From the NCBI RefSeq assembly GCF_003987335.1, contig NZ_PIPK01000016.1, positions 1 through 62,028 of the forward strand: a stretch of DNA of 62,028 bases, read 5' to 3'. Positions within the stretch are counted from its first letter, which is position 1. Each line of letters opens with the position of its first letter. Source of the DNA: Aliidiomarina maris. Lineage in GTDB: Bacteria > Pseudomonadota > Gammaproteobacteria > Enterobacterales > Alteromonadaceae. The translations under genes and the position numbers were made by a program. Below the pieces are notes generated by a model. The model ran no database searches, had not been told where the DNA came from, and was given only the letters and a program-made list of their open reading frames with translations. This document shows, in pieces, positions 37,385-46,678 of this stretch.

Positions 37385-38076
37385 AGCGCAGTTCCTTCTG
37401 TCGCTGTTAAGATAGTCAGGCCAGTGTCTGTTCGTGCCGCCACAATATGTGTGCGCACAGGCCCCAACTGCCATGTTTGCACAAACCCATTGGGGTCGCG
37501 CTGGGTCTCAATTAACTCGGCACCCTGAGCGCTAAAATACTGTTGAGCATCATGCTGCAACGCCCACAATGAGCGCGCAGTAGCCACACTAAGCACTTGC
37601 TCAAACTGATTACTATGCGCCGTTAGCAAGGTCGAACCATGCATCAGCATCTGTGTAATCAACGGATGGGCTGGTAGCCCCCGATTAGGTCGCGCAATTG
37701 ACCAGATAAAATAAGGGTTACGCTGCAGTAAACTGACAATGATGTCAGGCCCTATGCAATGACGATCATGGACGTCAACGTAGCTGCTATCAGTGGTATC
37801 TGTTATGTCTATACGCTGACAATCTGGCATATGCTTGTCACGCCACCGTGCTATCTGCTTTGGACTCTCGTGAATGGTGTACGCTTCAATGAGTAATCCG
37901 ACGCTGATGGTCGGTGCCGCTAAAGGCTGCAACCGCCAATCACTCGGTATACTCGGCAAGTCAGCTTGTGCAGCGCTCGCCGAGCCAGAAAAACCCAGCA
38001 AACAGCAACTAACGCCTGCCAACAAAAACTGCTTACTTAGCAGCCCGCTTACCCACTGCAGCGTACTTTTATGCAT
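37381..38076 (-). CDS. Unknown secreted protein of the Tad operon
   Basis: This 231-residue protein has a signal peptide (hydrophobic core FLLAGVSCCLLGFSGSASA, cleavage near residue 36). It carries two cysteines at about residues 85 and 107 (MPDCQRID and DRHCIGPD) that could form a disulfide. I recognise no family. It lies between a TadE-like gene and cpaB, with ATGA coupling to cpaB, so it is probably part of the secretion machine or one of its cargoes. No motif supports a more specific function. Confidence 0.65.
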   Translation of the reverse strand: MHKSTLQWVSGLLSKQFLLAGVSCCLLGFSGSASAAQADLPSIPSDWRLQPLAAPTISVGLLIEAYTIHESPKQIARWRDKHMPDCQRIDITDTTDSSYVDVHDRHCIGPDIIVSLLQRNPYFIWSIARPNRGLPAHPLITQMLMHGSTLLTAHSNQFEQVLSVATARSLWALQHDAQQYFSAQGAELIETQRDPNGFVQTWQLGPVRTHIVAARTDTGLTILTATEGTAL

Positions 38077-38107
38077 AATTTTGACGTCCTTGTCTGCTTA
38101 ACTGTGA

Positions 38108-38749
38108 TTACGGCTGACAGTTGCGCGTGCGCGACGGATCGCTGCAGATAGCAGCAAACGGCACCACATCGGTGTCAACATGGCCGAATATCAATGAATT
38201 TGAACGCAGTTCACGCCCAACGGGTGTCGCCCCGATTAAGTTTTGAATCTGCCGTACGACGCCGTTATCAAGTAAATTACTGGCGCTTAAGCGCTGAGGC
38301 CGCGCTTCGAGTTGCTGTTGCCGTCGCGGGCTCCAGTCGTCACGCAAACTTTGATAGCGCAGCCATTCAAAGTGTCCGAATTCGGCCATTTCAAAATCCC
38401 AAAGATTCACTTGCCCCATATCCAGCCCGCGCTCGTAGCGGCTCAACAATTCAAGCGGTGCTAACGCAAATGCAGTGGGGTAATCAACACGTGGATAGAG
38501 CACACTCCACTTACTCATGTTGACCCACAGCTGCAAACGCAAATTCCAGTCGGCGTCATCTAACAACGCTAATTCATAGCTATGTCGCTCATCGCTATGG
38601 GCAAGGGCCAATTGCGCCATTTGCTGGCCATGTACACGTTCTTGCAGCGCCCCTTGCACGTAGATATAGCCCCAAATCACCAAGCTGGTAAAAATTGGCA
38701 ATGCGAGCGCAAATTCAGCACTTGCCTGGCCCTGACAACAGTGCTTCAT
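38108..38749 (-). CDS. TadE-like pseudopilin
   Basis: This 213-residue protein has an N-terminal prepilin-like segment (QASAEFALALPIFTSLVIWGY, split around residues 8-28), with a Glu in the hydrophobic run, as in TadE/TadF. The rest is a soluble domain with no catalytic motif. A prepilin peptidase should process it. The start at 38749 overlaps the TadG-like stop (ATGA). The TadE name is by architecture and context. Confidence 0.7.
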   Translation of the reverse strand: MKHCCQGQASAEFALALPIFTSLVIWGYIYVQGALQERVHGQQMAQLALAHSDERHSYELALLDDADWNLRLQLWVNMSKWSVLYPRVDYPTAFALAPLELLSRYERGLDMGQVNLWDFEMAEFGHFEWLRYQSLRDDWSPRRQQQLEARPQRLSASNLLDNGVVRQIQNLIGATPVGRELRSNSLIFGHVDTDVVPFAAICSDPSRTRNCQP

Positions 38750-39975
38750 AGCTGTTGCTCCAATATCCATTGTTCCGCAATAGAAATTGATTCCGGTTGT
38801 GCTCGCCACACCGCGTTATACAAATTCGCACGCTCATACCAAGCATCCCGACGCGGCCACAGCAGATTAGGACGATGAAAATGCAGTCCAGCGCGACTCA
38901 CTGCATAGGCTTTATATTCGCTATCCTTTTCGCGCACCGCCAGAGTAATCTGAGGGAGTCGGCGGTCACTATCGACGCTGTAATACAATGGCGCTGGCAT
39001 GGAGTTAGTAAGAACAGTCGCCTGGGCTGCACTTTGGCGGCTTAAGCTGCGACGGGCGTGGTATGCGCCCCCAAATGCGTCACGTGCAGGGGTAGTCACG
39101 AATGGGGGGCGAAGCCCTGCGCTGGCACCGCCCCACCCTAGTGGCACGGTAAAACTGCGAAAAGGGCCAAGGCGCACACGTAAAGTCGCAATATCAATGG
39201 CTTGCCAGTGAATATGACGAGTAAACTGATGACTAATTTCGCTGCCGCCCCACTTTTCCAGGCGCGCATTGACGAGCCCAGGGCTCACCGAAAACCAACG
39301 GTAGCTGCGGGCTTGGCTAAATGGGTCACGACTTCGCTGAGCCAAGGTGATGAAATCGCTGATATCACTTTGGCGATGCTGGTAACCAAGCCAAACATAC
39401 GCAAACTGGGGTAATGTAGCGTGATTAAATAACACCAATTCAAGGCTATTATCTGCCGTAGTGACAACGTGCTGACTGGTGCGTAAAGCAGTGACCGAGG
39501 CCGCAGCATGGAATAGAGTTTGCGCATGACTGAGCAGTTGTATAGTCAGTTGGTGAAGCTGAATAAGGCCACTAGCAGCGGTTGTATAGCTACGTTGTAC
39601 CGTGTGCAAGGCCCGAGCTACTTGCGCCATCGCGGCATTGGCATAAGGCACCCAACTGGTGACTAACGCAGCATTTTGTGAGGTTCGGCTCAACATCTCG
39701 AGGTAAGCATGCAGCCCAACTAATTGCGCAATGGCGACTGAGTTAACCAACATCGCACGGTTGGTCACGGCTTTAAAATTTAAATCGCGGGCGGCGACCA
39801 CGGCAAAGGCTTGGGTTGCGTAATCCGCCACTTGCTGAATATGGGTTTGGCGCTGGCTACGCTCACTGAGTTGCACCACCCAGGTTAAACCAACCCAAGC
39901 GACCACTATCACAGCAAGCATCAGCACCAGCGCCTGCCCTTGCTGGCATTTAATTGCCTTGTTGCGTGGCTTCAT
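38746..39975 (-). CDS. TadG-like protein
   Basis: This 409-residue protein has an N-terminal QGQALVLMLAVIVVAWVGLTW segment (about residues 13-33) and a long soluble remainder rich in Gln and Ala. This is the pattern of TadG, an inner-membrane-anchored Tad component, though I see no clear von Willebrand A domain as in some TadG proteins. It overlaps the end of flp by 26 bp. The name is by context. Confidence 0.68.
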   Translation of the reverse strand: MKPRNKAIKCQQGQALVLMLAVIVVAWVGLTWVVQLSERSQRQTHIQQVADYATQAFAVVAARDLNFKAVTNRAMLVNSVAIAQLVGLHAYLEMLSRTSQNAALVTSWVPYANAAMAQVARALHTVQRSYTTAASGLIQLHQLTIQLLSHAQTLFHAAASVTALRTSQHVVTTADNSLELVLFNHATLPQFAYVWLGYQHRQSDISDFITLAQRSRDPFSQARSYRWFSVSPGLVNARLEKWGGSEISHQFTRHIHWQAIDIATLRVRLGPFRSFTVPLGWGGASAGLRPPFVTTPARDAFGGAYHARRSLSRQSAAQATVLTNSMPAPLYYSVDSDRRLPQITLAVREKDSEYKAYAVSRAGLHFHRPNLLWPRRDAWYERANLYNAVWRAQPESISIAEQWILEQQL

Positions 39976-40210
39976 CGTAGTTACCTAGCTGGTAATCTTG
40001 ATTCGCCACCGAGCTTGCTTGTTGCGCCGCTGCGCGGGCTGCGTTGAGCTCAGCACTGGCTGAACGGCCACTAATCTCTTGTGCCACCCCAGCCACTTGA
40101 TTGCGCACTGATTTACCCAGAAATGAGTACACACCAATGGCAGCAATAGCCACCAGTGCAAGTACAATAATGTACTCGGTCATGCCTTGACCTAGCTGTT
40201 TTGTTTTCAT
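39950..40210 (-). CDS. flp: Flp-type (type IVb) pilin
   Basis: This 86-residue protein is the pilin subunit of the Tad system. The prepilin motif LG|QGMTEYIIVLALVAIAA places the cleavage Gly before QGMTEY, giving Glu5 and Tyr6 as in Flp pilins. A hydrophobic N-terminal helix follows, then an Ala/Gln-rich tail. The start at 40210 has AAGGAG upstream. It is the first gene of the operon; the promoter should be in 40211-40347. The processing peptidase (TadV/CpaA) is elsewhere. Confidence 0.9.
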   Translation of the reverse strand: MKTKQLGQGMTEYIIVLALVAIAAIGVYSFLGKSVRNQVAGVAQEISGRSASAELNAARAAAQQASSVANQDYQLGNYDEATQQGN

Positions 40211-40347
40211 CTCGCTACTCCTTAGCCTGCCTCCCAATTGAGGTTATTAAGGTATAGCGTGTGGTAGTAAAAGCGGCGAGAGCATGGTGCTGGGCAATCG
40301 CGCAAACCGCTGACAAAAAGTTTGCGCGCGAGGGATGGCTTTAAGTA

Positions 40348-41016
40348 TTAGGCGATGGCCAGGTACTTATGTAGTTGTACCGACAAGCGCCAATTACGCT
40401 GACGGCAAATATCAATCGCCAATTGTGTCGCCCTTGGGCGCTGGCTGATAGGCTGTAGACAAATCGTGGTGCCTTCCTGAACAGGACATCGGCTGAGCAG
40501 CGCGTCTAGAGCATCAACGTGCTTTTGCATGGCGATGGGATGCTTGATCTCATTGGCACGCGCCATGGCATCGGCACGCACCTCGTAGCCGCCAGGCATG
40601 TCGAGCTTCGGAGAAACAGTGACCCAAGTCGCTGGGTCACAACGCACCTCAAATGTGCCGCTGGTTTCTATTTGAGTGCGGTAACCCTGTTGATGCAATA
40701 AAGTGGTGAATTCGCGTAAGTCAAACATGCAGGGCTCACCACCGGTTATCACAACGTGTTTCGCCGTGTACTGCTGTTGACTGAATAACTGCAACACTTG
40801 CTGCGCGGTCATTGACGACCAAGCCGGCGTATCACCGGTTTTTAAAATCATCTGCGCCGGGTCAATTTGATCATCATCATTCAACGCCCAAGTTTGTTGG
40901 GTATCACACCAGGGGCAGCCCACCGGGCACCCTTGTAAACGCACAAAAATGGCTGGGACTCCAGTGAATACACCTTCACCTTGAATTGTTTCAAAAATTT
41001 CATTAATAGCAAGCAT
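40348..41016 (-). CDS. queE: 7-carboxy-7-deazaguanine synthase QueE
   Basis: This 222-residue radical-SAM enzyme makes 7-carboxy-7-deazaguanine on the queuosine path. The cluster motif CxxxCxxC is in CPVGCPWCDT (about residues 30-39) and SAM contacts in VITGGEPCM. The frame opens with INEIFETIQGEG, typical of QueE. It diverges from queC across 65 bp, so both can be controlled together. There is no preQ1 riboswitch that I can discern in the short spacer. Confidence 0.93.
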   Translation of the reverse strand: MLAINEIFETIQGEGVFTGVPAIFVRLQGCPVGCPWCDTQQTWALNDDDQIDPAQMILKTGDTPAWSSMTAQQVLQLFSQQQYTAKHVVITGGEPCMFDLREFTTLLHQQGYRTQIETSGTFEVRCDPATWVTVSPKLDMPGGYEVRADAMARANEIKHPIAMQKHVDALDALLSRCPVQEGTTICLQPISQRPRATQLAIDICRQRNWRLSVQLHKYLAIA

Positions 41017-41081
41017 GCTGATTTACGTCACCAGTTTAGGTAGAATGCGGACAATCATCTATTTTACCTGAGTGGGGCAGC

Positions 41082-41765
41082 ATGGCGCAAAATTCTACAG
41101 AAAATAATAAAGTCGTAGTGATATATTCTGGTGGCATGGACTCATTCACTGTCCTGCATCGGGCACTGGAAGATGGTTACGACGTGCATGCCGTATCTTT
41201 TCACTACGGCCAGCGCCATCACCGTGAGCTGGAGTCAGCTCGCCAGGTATGCGAGCAACTAGGCATTGCCCATAAAATTGTCGATATTCGAGCGATTAAC
41301 ACATTACTAGCTGGCTCGTCCCTAACCGACGATATTGAAGTACCCGAGGGTGATTATGCCAACACAAATATGACGTCAACCGTGGTGCCTAACCGCAACA
41401 TGATATTGCTGTCGCTGGCAATTGGTTACGCGGTGTCGATTAAAGCCAGCAAAGTCTATTACGGCGCACATTCGGGGGACCACGATATTTACCCTGACTG
41501 CCGCCCTGAGTTTGTTGACGCCATGAATGCTGTGAGTCAAATTGCTAATTACGAGCCAATTGAAGTACATAGCCCCTACTTGCAGCAGAGCAAAGCCGAT
41601 ATTCTGGGCGATGGCTTACGCATGGGCCTTGATTACAGCCAAACCTGGACTTGCTATAACGGCCGCGACAAAGCCTGCGGCCGTTGTAGTGCCTGTCGCG
41701 AACGCCTTGCAGCCTTCGCCAGCCATGCTGTTAGCGACCCGCTAGCGTACGAATCTGCGCAATAG
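41082..41765 (+). CDS. queC: 7-cyano-7-deazaguanine synthase QueC
   Basis: This 227-residue ATP-dependent enzyme converts 7-carboxy-7-deazaguanine to preQ0. The PP-loop is [13 protein letters not shown] (about residues 13-25). Four zinc-binding cysteines cluster in [17 protein letters not shown] near the C terminus. It ends 35 bp inside the 3' end of the convergent nagZ. The queF, queD and tgt genes are not in this window. Confidence 0.94.
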   Translation: MAQNSTENNKVVVIYSGGMDSFTVLHRALEDGYDVHAVSFHYGQRHHRELESARQVCEQLGIAHKIVDIRAINTLLAGSSLTDDIEVPEGDYANTNMTSTVVPNRNMILLSLAIGYAVSIKASKVYYGAHSGDHDIYPDCRPEFVDAMNAVSQIANYEPIEVHSPYLQQSKADILGDGLRMGLDYSQTWTCYNGRDKACGRCSACRERLAAFASHAVSDPLAYESAQ

Positions 41766-42750
41766 TTTGCTGGGCTTTGGCCCAGCGACTGTCTTGGGTG
41801 CGCGCTTGCCAATCTAATCGATGCTTTGGCTGAGCGCGCATCATTGATAAATAGTCACGTTGCGGCGGGCCAATTTTAACCTTATCAATCACCTCAACCG
41901 CGCCTGCCCTGTCATTGCACACCAACACCATGTCGCAGCCCGCATCCAATGCCATTTCCGCCCGCGTTATCATATCGCCTACGACCGTCGCACCTTGCAT
42001 GGCTAAATCGTCACTGAAAATAACCCCTTCAAAACCGAGTTGCTGACGCAATACTGTCTCAATCCAATGGCGTGAGAAACCAGCCGGATGTGGACACACT
42101 TGAGGGTAAATCACATGTGCTGGCATCATACCTTGCAAGCTGCTGGCGAGTGCTTTGAAAGGCAGTAGATCGAGCGCGTCAATCGTATCCAGAGAACGCT
42201 CATCAACAGGGATTTCAAAGTGGGAATCAGCATGCACCGAGCCATGCCCTGGAAAATGCTTACCGGTCGCAGCCATGCCCGCACTGTGCATGCCCTGAAT
42301 AAAAGCCGCCGCTAAATGTTCAATCACCGCTGGCTCACTGGAAAAGGCGCGGTCGCCTATCACACTGCTAATGCCATTGACGTCGAGCACGGGTGCAAAA
42401 CTAAAATCCATCCCGTTGGCGATAACTTCTGCCGCCATCAACCAGCCCATCTCTTCAGCCCAAGTGCTTGCTTGCTGATCGTTCTGCGCATAACGAGCGA
42501 AATCTGCCATCGCAGGAATGGCAGAAAACTGTTCACGGCAACGCTGAACTCGGCCCCCTTCATGGTCAATTGCAATCACCACTGGCTGACGTGCGGCCTG
42601 GCGAATACTCGCACACAGGTGTTGCAGCTGTTCAGGGTCATGGTAATTACGGCTAAACAGGATGACGCCACCCACACTGGGGTGGTCGAGTAAGTTTTTG
42701 TCTTCCGCGTCCAAGCTTAGGCCTGCGACGTCTAGCATGATTGCGCTCAT
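41731..42750 (-). CDS. nagZ: Beta-N-acetylhexosaminidase NagZ
   Basis: This 339-residue family GH3 enzyme removes GlcNAc from anhydromuropeptides in peptidoglycan recycling in the cytoplasm. It has [11 protein letters not shown] (about residues 60-70), the [18 protein letters not shown] loop (about 159-176) with the acid/base His, and [11 protein letters not shown] with the catalytic Asp. Its 3' end overlaps queC tail-to-tail by 35 bp. There is no signal peptide, consistent with cytosolic action. Confidence 0.93.
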   Translation of the reverse strand: MSAIMLDVAGLSLDAEDKNLLDHPSVGGVILFSRNYHDPEQLQHLCASIRQAARQPVVIAIDHEGGRVQRCREQFSAIPAMADFARYAQNDQQASTWAEEMGWLMAAEVIANGMDFSFAPVLDVNGISSVIGDRAFSSEPAVIEHLAAAFIQGMHSAGMAATGKHFPGHGSVHADSHFEIPVDERSLDTIDALDLLPFKALASSLQGMMPAHVIYPQVCPHPAGFSRHWIETVLRQQLGFEGVIFSDDLAMQGATVVGDMITRAEMALDAGCDMVLVCNDRAGAVEVIDKVKIGPPQRDYLSMMRAQPKHRLDWQARTQDSRWAKAQQTIAQIRTLAGR

Positions 42751-42857
42751 TTAAGGTCCTTAAAAACATTTAAGCCCGCAGTATGCCAGAAGTTTTGTCG
42801 CTTGGCAGTGGCGATTGACTTGAGTATGATGTAAAAAAAATGTAGTGAGGTAACAGT

Positions 42858-44240
42858 ATGTTTTCACGCAATCTCATCGCGGTCGCATTAGCGTCTACCC
42901 TTGTTGCCTGCGGCGGCGGTAGTGACAGCGGTAATGGCAGCATTGGCGGTCCCGGCCCAAACCCTGGTCAATGTAGTACGAATGATCAGAACCGCCAATT
43001 GATCAGCGAGCTTCGCAATAACTACTTATGGAATGACGAGTTACCACAAAACATTGACCCGAATGCTTACCCTGATGTATTTCGCTTATTACAAGCCGTG
43101 GTTCCCCCACGTGATCGCTTCAGTTTTATTTTAACTGAGCAGGAATACGAAGATATCTATGTCAACGCCACGTTCTTTGGGCTCGGCTTTGGTCGCCGTG
43201 ACGACATCGGTGCAGGCGTTATTCGCGTGCTATATGTGTACGAACAATCACCCGCTGGCCGCGCTGGCCTTACCCGGGGCAGCGAAATTACAGCCATCAA
43301 TGGCGTCAGCATGAGTGAATGGTACGACCGCTTACAACGCAATCAAGTTACCTGGGATGATATTTTTGGCCCCAACCAAGAAGGGGTCGAAGTGGCCATG
43401 GAGTGGCGCCGCCCGGATGGTCAGCTCGATGACGCGGTCATGCTTAAAGAAGAAGTGGAAACCAATACGGTGATGGCGGTCGAGCGCTTCGAGCAGGACG
43501 ATCGTGAAGTCGGCTACTTTGTCTTCGATAGCTTTATCAACCGCTCCGAACAAGACGTCAACCGTGCATTCGACCAACTCAGCGGCGTCGATGAATTGAT
43601 TATCGACCTCAGGTACAATGGTGGTGGCTTAATTCGAGTGGCCAATCAAATTGCGTCACAAGCCAGCTGGCATGCAGTGCAAAACGAAACCTTCGTCACC
43701 TATCGCTTCAATGATAACTTTGACGATGCCTCGATACCTTTTGACCTAGGACGCGGCATCGAGCGGCTTAATTTAGACCGTGTGGTGGTACTCACCACCG
43801 CATCAAGTTGCTCATCCAGCGAACTGGTGATCAACTCGTTAGCACCGTTTGTCGAGGTTGTGACGGTCGGCACCCCGACCTGCGGCAAGCCGGTCGGCCA
43901 ACAGCCGGCTCAGATTTGCGACAAAATTGTGTTTGCGATTAACTTCCAGACCTTAAACGCAGAGGGGTTTGGTGATTATTTTGACGGTTTGGAGCCGACC
44001 TGTCGTGCCAGCGATACGGCACGTACAGACTGGGCCGATCCAAATGACCCCCTATTAGGCGAGGCACTATACTACCTGAATCAAGGTCAGTGCAGTGACC
44101 AAGCCCAAGCTCTAGCTCGCCTCGATGCATTACAAGGCACCGTAGCAACGGATGGTCAAAACGCACAACAATTATTGCGTGACAATCAAGGCCAACCCTT
44201 GCGAAACCCGCTATTAGACAAGTGGCAGTCACAACATTAA
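42858..44240 (+). CDS. S41-family peptidase lipoprotein (C-terminal processing peptidase type)
   Basis: This 460-residue protein has a lipoprotein signal (LIAVALASTLVACGGG; lipid Cys near residue 17), a PDZ-like region (RAGLTRGSEITAINGVSM, about 135-152) and the S41 protease domain, with nucleophile in TASSCSSSELV (about 314-324) and Lys in TCGKPVG (about 341-347). The Ser-Lys dyad is intact as far as visible. It should be attached to the outer or inner membrane and cleave periplasmic proteins. It is transcribed alone and ends with a terminator. Confidence 0.85.
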   Translation: MFSRNLIAVALASTLVACGGGSDSGNGSIGGPGPNPGQCSTNDQNRQLISELRNNYLWNDELPQNIDPNAYPDVFRLLQAVVPPRDRFSFILTEQEYEDIYVNATFFGLGFGRRDDIGAGVIRVLYVYEQSPAGRAGLTRGSEITAINGVSMSEWYDRLQRNQVTWDDIFGPNQEGVEVAMEWRRPDGQLDDAVMLKEEVETNTVMAVERFEQDDREVGYFVFDSFINRSEQDVNRAFDQLSGVDELIIDLRYNGGGLIRVANQIASQASWHAVQNETFVTYRFNDNFDDASIPFDLGRGIERLNLDRVVVLTTASSCSSSELVINSLAPFVEVVTVGTPTCGKPVGQQPAQICDKIVFAINFQTLNAEGFGDYFDGLEPTCRASDTARTDWADPNDPLLGEALYYLNQGQCSDQAQALARLDALQGTVATDGQNAQQLLRDNQGQPLRNPLLDKWQSQH

Positions 44241-44262
44241 TGGTCGCGTAGTGGCAGAAACT

Positions 44263-44293
44263 AAAAAGCTCATGCAATGCATGAGCTTTTTAT
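44263..44293 (+). terminator. Rho-independent terminator of the S41 peptidase gene
   Basis: AAAAAGCTCATGCA/TGCATGAGCTTTTT is a 14-bp inverted repeat around a tight centre, followed by TATT. It lies 22 bp after the stop codon and could also serve the convergent fadE transcript. Confidence 0.85.
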
Positions 44294-44324
44294 TGGGACA
44301 CCGATATGTCAGATAAGCGCGCGC

Positions 44325-46634
44325 TTAATCAAGTGGCTTGAATTGCCCCTGTTTGACTTCATCAAAAGCAAAACTGTCCACTCCAATAGCGCGCATACGT
44401 AAGGTTTCACAGGCGCTTAATGCTTGGGCTTGTTCTGCATCAATTAGCTCAGCTTGTAGTGCCGCTTGAGCTAACCCTTCGCCGTTTAAGTCAGCGCCAA
44501 TCACGCCTTGCTTTTGTGCCTTACGCAGCACTTTATAGACATCCTGTAGCGCATGCATTTGAGTAAATGCAAGTTCCATATGACCAATCATATCATCGGC
44601 ATCTGCTTGCCAATAACATAAGAACGTATGACGTTCACGGGTTGCACCCGGCTGCATCATCGATTCCGCAATGGCTTGCTTGTGCATATCCAGCGGTGCC
44701 TTATAACGTATACCAAACGGGAAGCTAACAAAGCGTAATAACCCAGCGATAATGCGTTGTGGGAAGTTTTGGTAGAAACCATCGAATGCCACACCCAACT
44801 GGTGCAAATGATGCTGCATCGCATAGTGTACAAAAGGTAAATCACTTTCGTGGCGACCATCGTCTTCATAGCGCTTTAACACAGCCGAGGCCATGTACAA
44901 ATGACTCAGCGCATCACCTAAGCGGGCCGAAATCATTTCTTTGCGCTTCAAATCGCCACCTAGGGTCAGCATTGACACGTCTGCGCATAGCGCCAAGCCG
45001 CGACTCATGCGCGATAATTGCTGATAGTAACCAGCAGTGACACCACTGACTGGGGTATTGGCAAAGCGCGCACCAGTTAAACCATGCCACAGCGATGCCA
45101 ACGTATTACCGGCTGCAAAGCCAATATGTTTGATAAGTAAGCTGTCAAATTCACGCAAGCCAGCTTCTTCATCAGGGTTCGACGCCGCTATCATCTCCTT
45201 CATCACATACGGGTGGCAACGCGTCGCGCCTTGACCAAAAATCATTAGGTTACGGGTCAGAATGTTGGCGCCTTCCACCGTAATTGAGATAGGCACACCC
45301 ATATAGTTAGATGCTAAGTAATTGCGCGGCCCCATCTGAATACCTTTACCGGCGTGTACGTCGAGGGCATCATTACCAATGGTGCGCCCCATCTCGGTCA
45401 TATGGTATTTGGTCATTGCCGTAATCACTGATGGGCTCTGGCCTTGGTTCAATGCTGCAACCGTCAATCGGCGCATGGACTCGACACTGTAGTTCAGGCC
45501 ACCAATACGCCCCATCGCTTCTTGCACACCTTCAAATTTACCGATCGGTAAACCGAATTGTTGGCGCACGTAGGCGTAAGCCCCAGTCATGCGCTCGGCG
45601 ACATGGCCTGATGCGGTCGCTAGTGCTGGCAACGAAATACCGCGTCCAGCTGACAAGCATTCAACCAGCATGCGCCAGCCTTTACCGGCGTATTCCTGCC
45701 CACCGATAATCCAATCGATTGGAATAAAGACATCTTTACCGTAGGTGGTACCGTTCATAAAGGCCTGCCCCAGAGGGAAATGGCGATCGCCGGTTTCCAC
45801 ACCTGGATGGCTGGTTGGGATCAGCGCACAAGTGATACCTATATCTTCACCTTTGCCGAGTAACTGCTCTGGGTCATTGAGCTTGAACGCAAGCCCTAAC
45901 ACGTCAGCTACTGGCGCCAAGGTGATGTATCGTTTGTTCCAGTTCAAGCGAATGCCAAGTACTTGTTCTCCCTTGAACTCTCCATGGCAGACTACGCCAT
46001 GGTCAGGGATACTGCCTGCGTCAGAACCTGCTTCTGGGCCCGTGAGCGCGAAACAAGGCAAAGCCTCGCCATTCGCGAGTTTAGGCAGCCAGTACTGCTT
46101 TTGTTGCTCGGTACCATAGTGACTTAACAGTTCACCTGGACCGAGTGAGTTAGGCACCATCACACTGACAGCGACGCTTAATGAGCGAGTCGCAATACGC
46201 GCAACAATATGCGAATTGGCAGCCGGAGAGAATTCTAAACCACCATATTGCTGGCCAATGATCATCGAGAAAAAGCCTTCCTGGCGTAAGTATTGCCAAA
46301 CCGATTCAGGCAAATCGCGCTGGTGCATAGTGATGTCGAAATCGTCGATCATCGCCAGCAAGGTTTCCAGCTGATTATCAATAAACGCCTGTTCACGTTC
46401 ACTGAACTGGGGCTTCGGCGTGCGTAGTAAACGATACCAATCTGGTTTGCCAGAGAATAGCTCGGCGTCCCACCAGACGTCACCCGCTTCCATCGCATCG
46501 CGCTCAGTGGCTGACAGCGGCGGTAACACGCGTTTAAAAAAGCCAAATGCAGGGCGTGAAATTAGACTGCGCCGAATATCTGGCACCCCTAAAATAACCG
46601 CTATTGCCGCGATAATAATTAATAACACGTACAT
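44325..46634 (-). CDS. fadE: Acyl-CoA dehydrogenase FadE
   Basis: This 769-residue enzyme starts beta-oxidation of fatty acyl-CoAs, using FAD and ETF. An N-terminal membrane segment (MYVLLIIIAAIAVILGV) is followed by the acyl-CoA dehydrogenase domain (FALTGPEAGSDAGSIPD at about 198-214; GRGISLPALATASG at about 327-340; ANILTRNLMIFGQGA at about 456-470) and a C-terminal DUF1974 domain. It is slightly shorter than E. coli FadE (814 residues). It lies 44 bp after psrA on the same strand, probably in one operon with autoregulated expression. Confidence 0.9.
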   Translation of the reverse strand: MYVLLIIIAAIAVILGVPDIRRSLISRPAFGFFKRVLPPLSATERDAMEAGDVWWDAELFSGKPDWYRLLRTPKPQFSEREQAFIDNQLETLLAMIDDFDITMHQRDLPESVWQYLRQEGFFSMIIGQQYGGLEFSPAANSHIVARIATRSLSVAVSVMVPNSLGPGELLSHYGTEQQKQYWLPKLANGEALPCFALTGPEAGSDAGSIPDHGVVCHGEFKGEQVLGIRLNWNKRYITLAPVADVLGLAFKLNDPEQLLGKGEDIGITCALIPTSHPGVETGDRHFPLGQAFMNGTTYGKDVFIPIDWIIGGQEYAGKGWRMLVECLSAGRGISLPALATASGHVAERMTGAYAYVRQQFGLPIGKFEGVQEAMGRIGGLNYSVESMRRLTVAALNQGQSPSVITAMTKYHMTEMGRTIGNDALDVHAGKGIQMGPRNYLASNYMGVPISITVEGANILTRNLMIFGQGATRCHPYVMKEMIAASNPDEEAGLREFDSLLIKHIGFAAGNTLASLWHGLTGARFANTPVSGVTAGYYQQLSRMSRGLALCADVSMLTLGGDLKRKEMISARLGDALSHLYMASAVLKRYEDDGRHESDLPFVHYAMQHHLHQLGVAFDGFYQNFPQRIIAGLLRFVSFPFGIRYKAPLDMHKQAIAESMMQPGATRERHTFLCYWQADADDMIGHMELAFTQMHALQDVYKVLRKAQKQGVIGADLNGEGLAQAALQAELIDAEQAQALSACETLRMRAIGVDSFAFDEVKQGQFKPLD

Positions 46635-46678
46635 AACTTACTCCTTTGCCCTTCAGTCGCAAAAATGGTTGTACTAGC

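Noticed and set aside
40300-40327. GCGCAAAC...GTTTGCGC hairpin after queE as a terminator
   Set aside because: The loop is 12 bases and no T tract follows on either strand, so I did not list it as a terminator.
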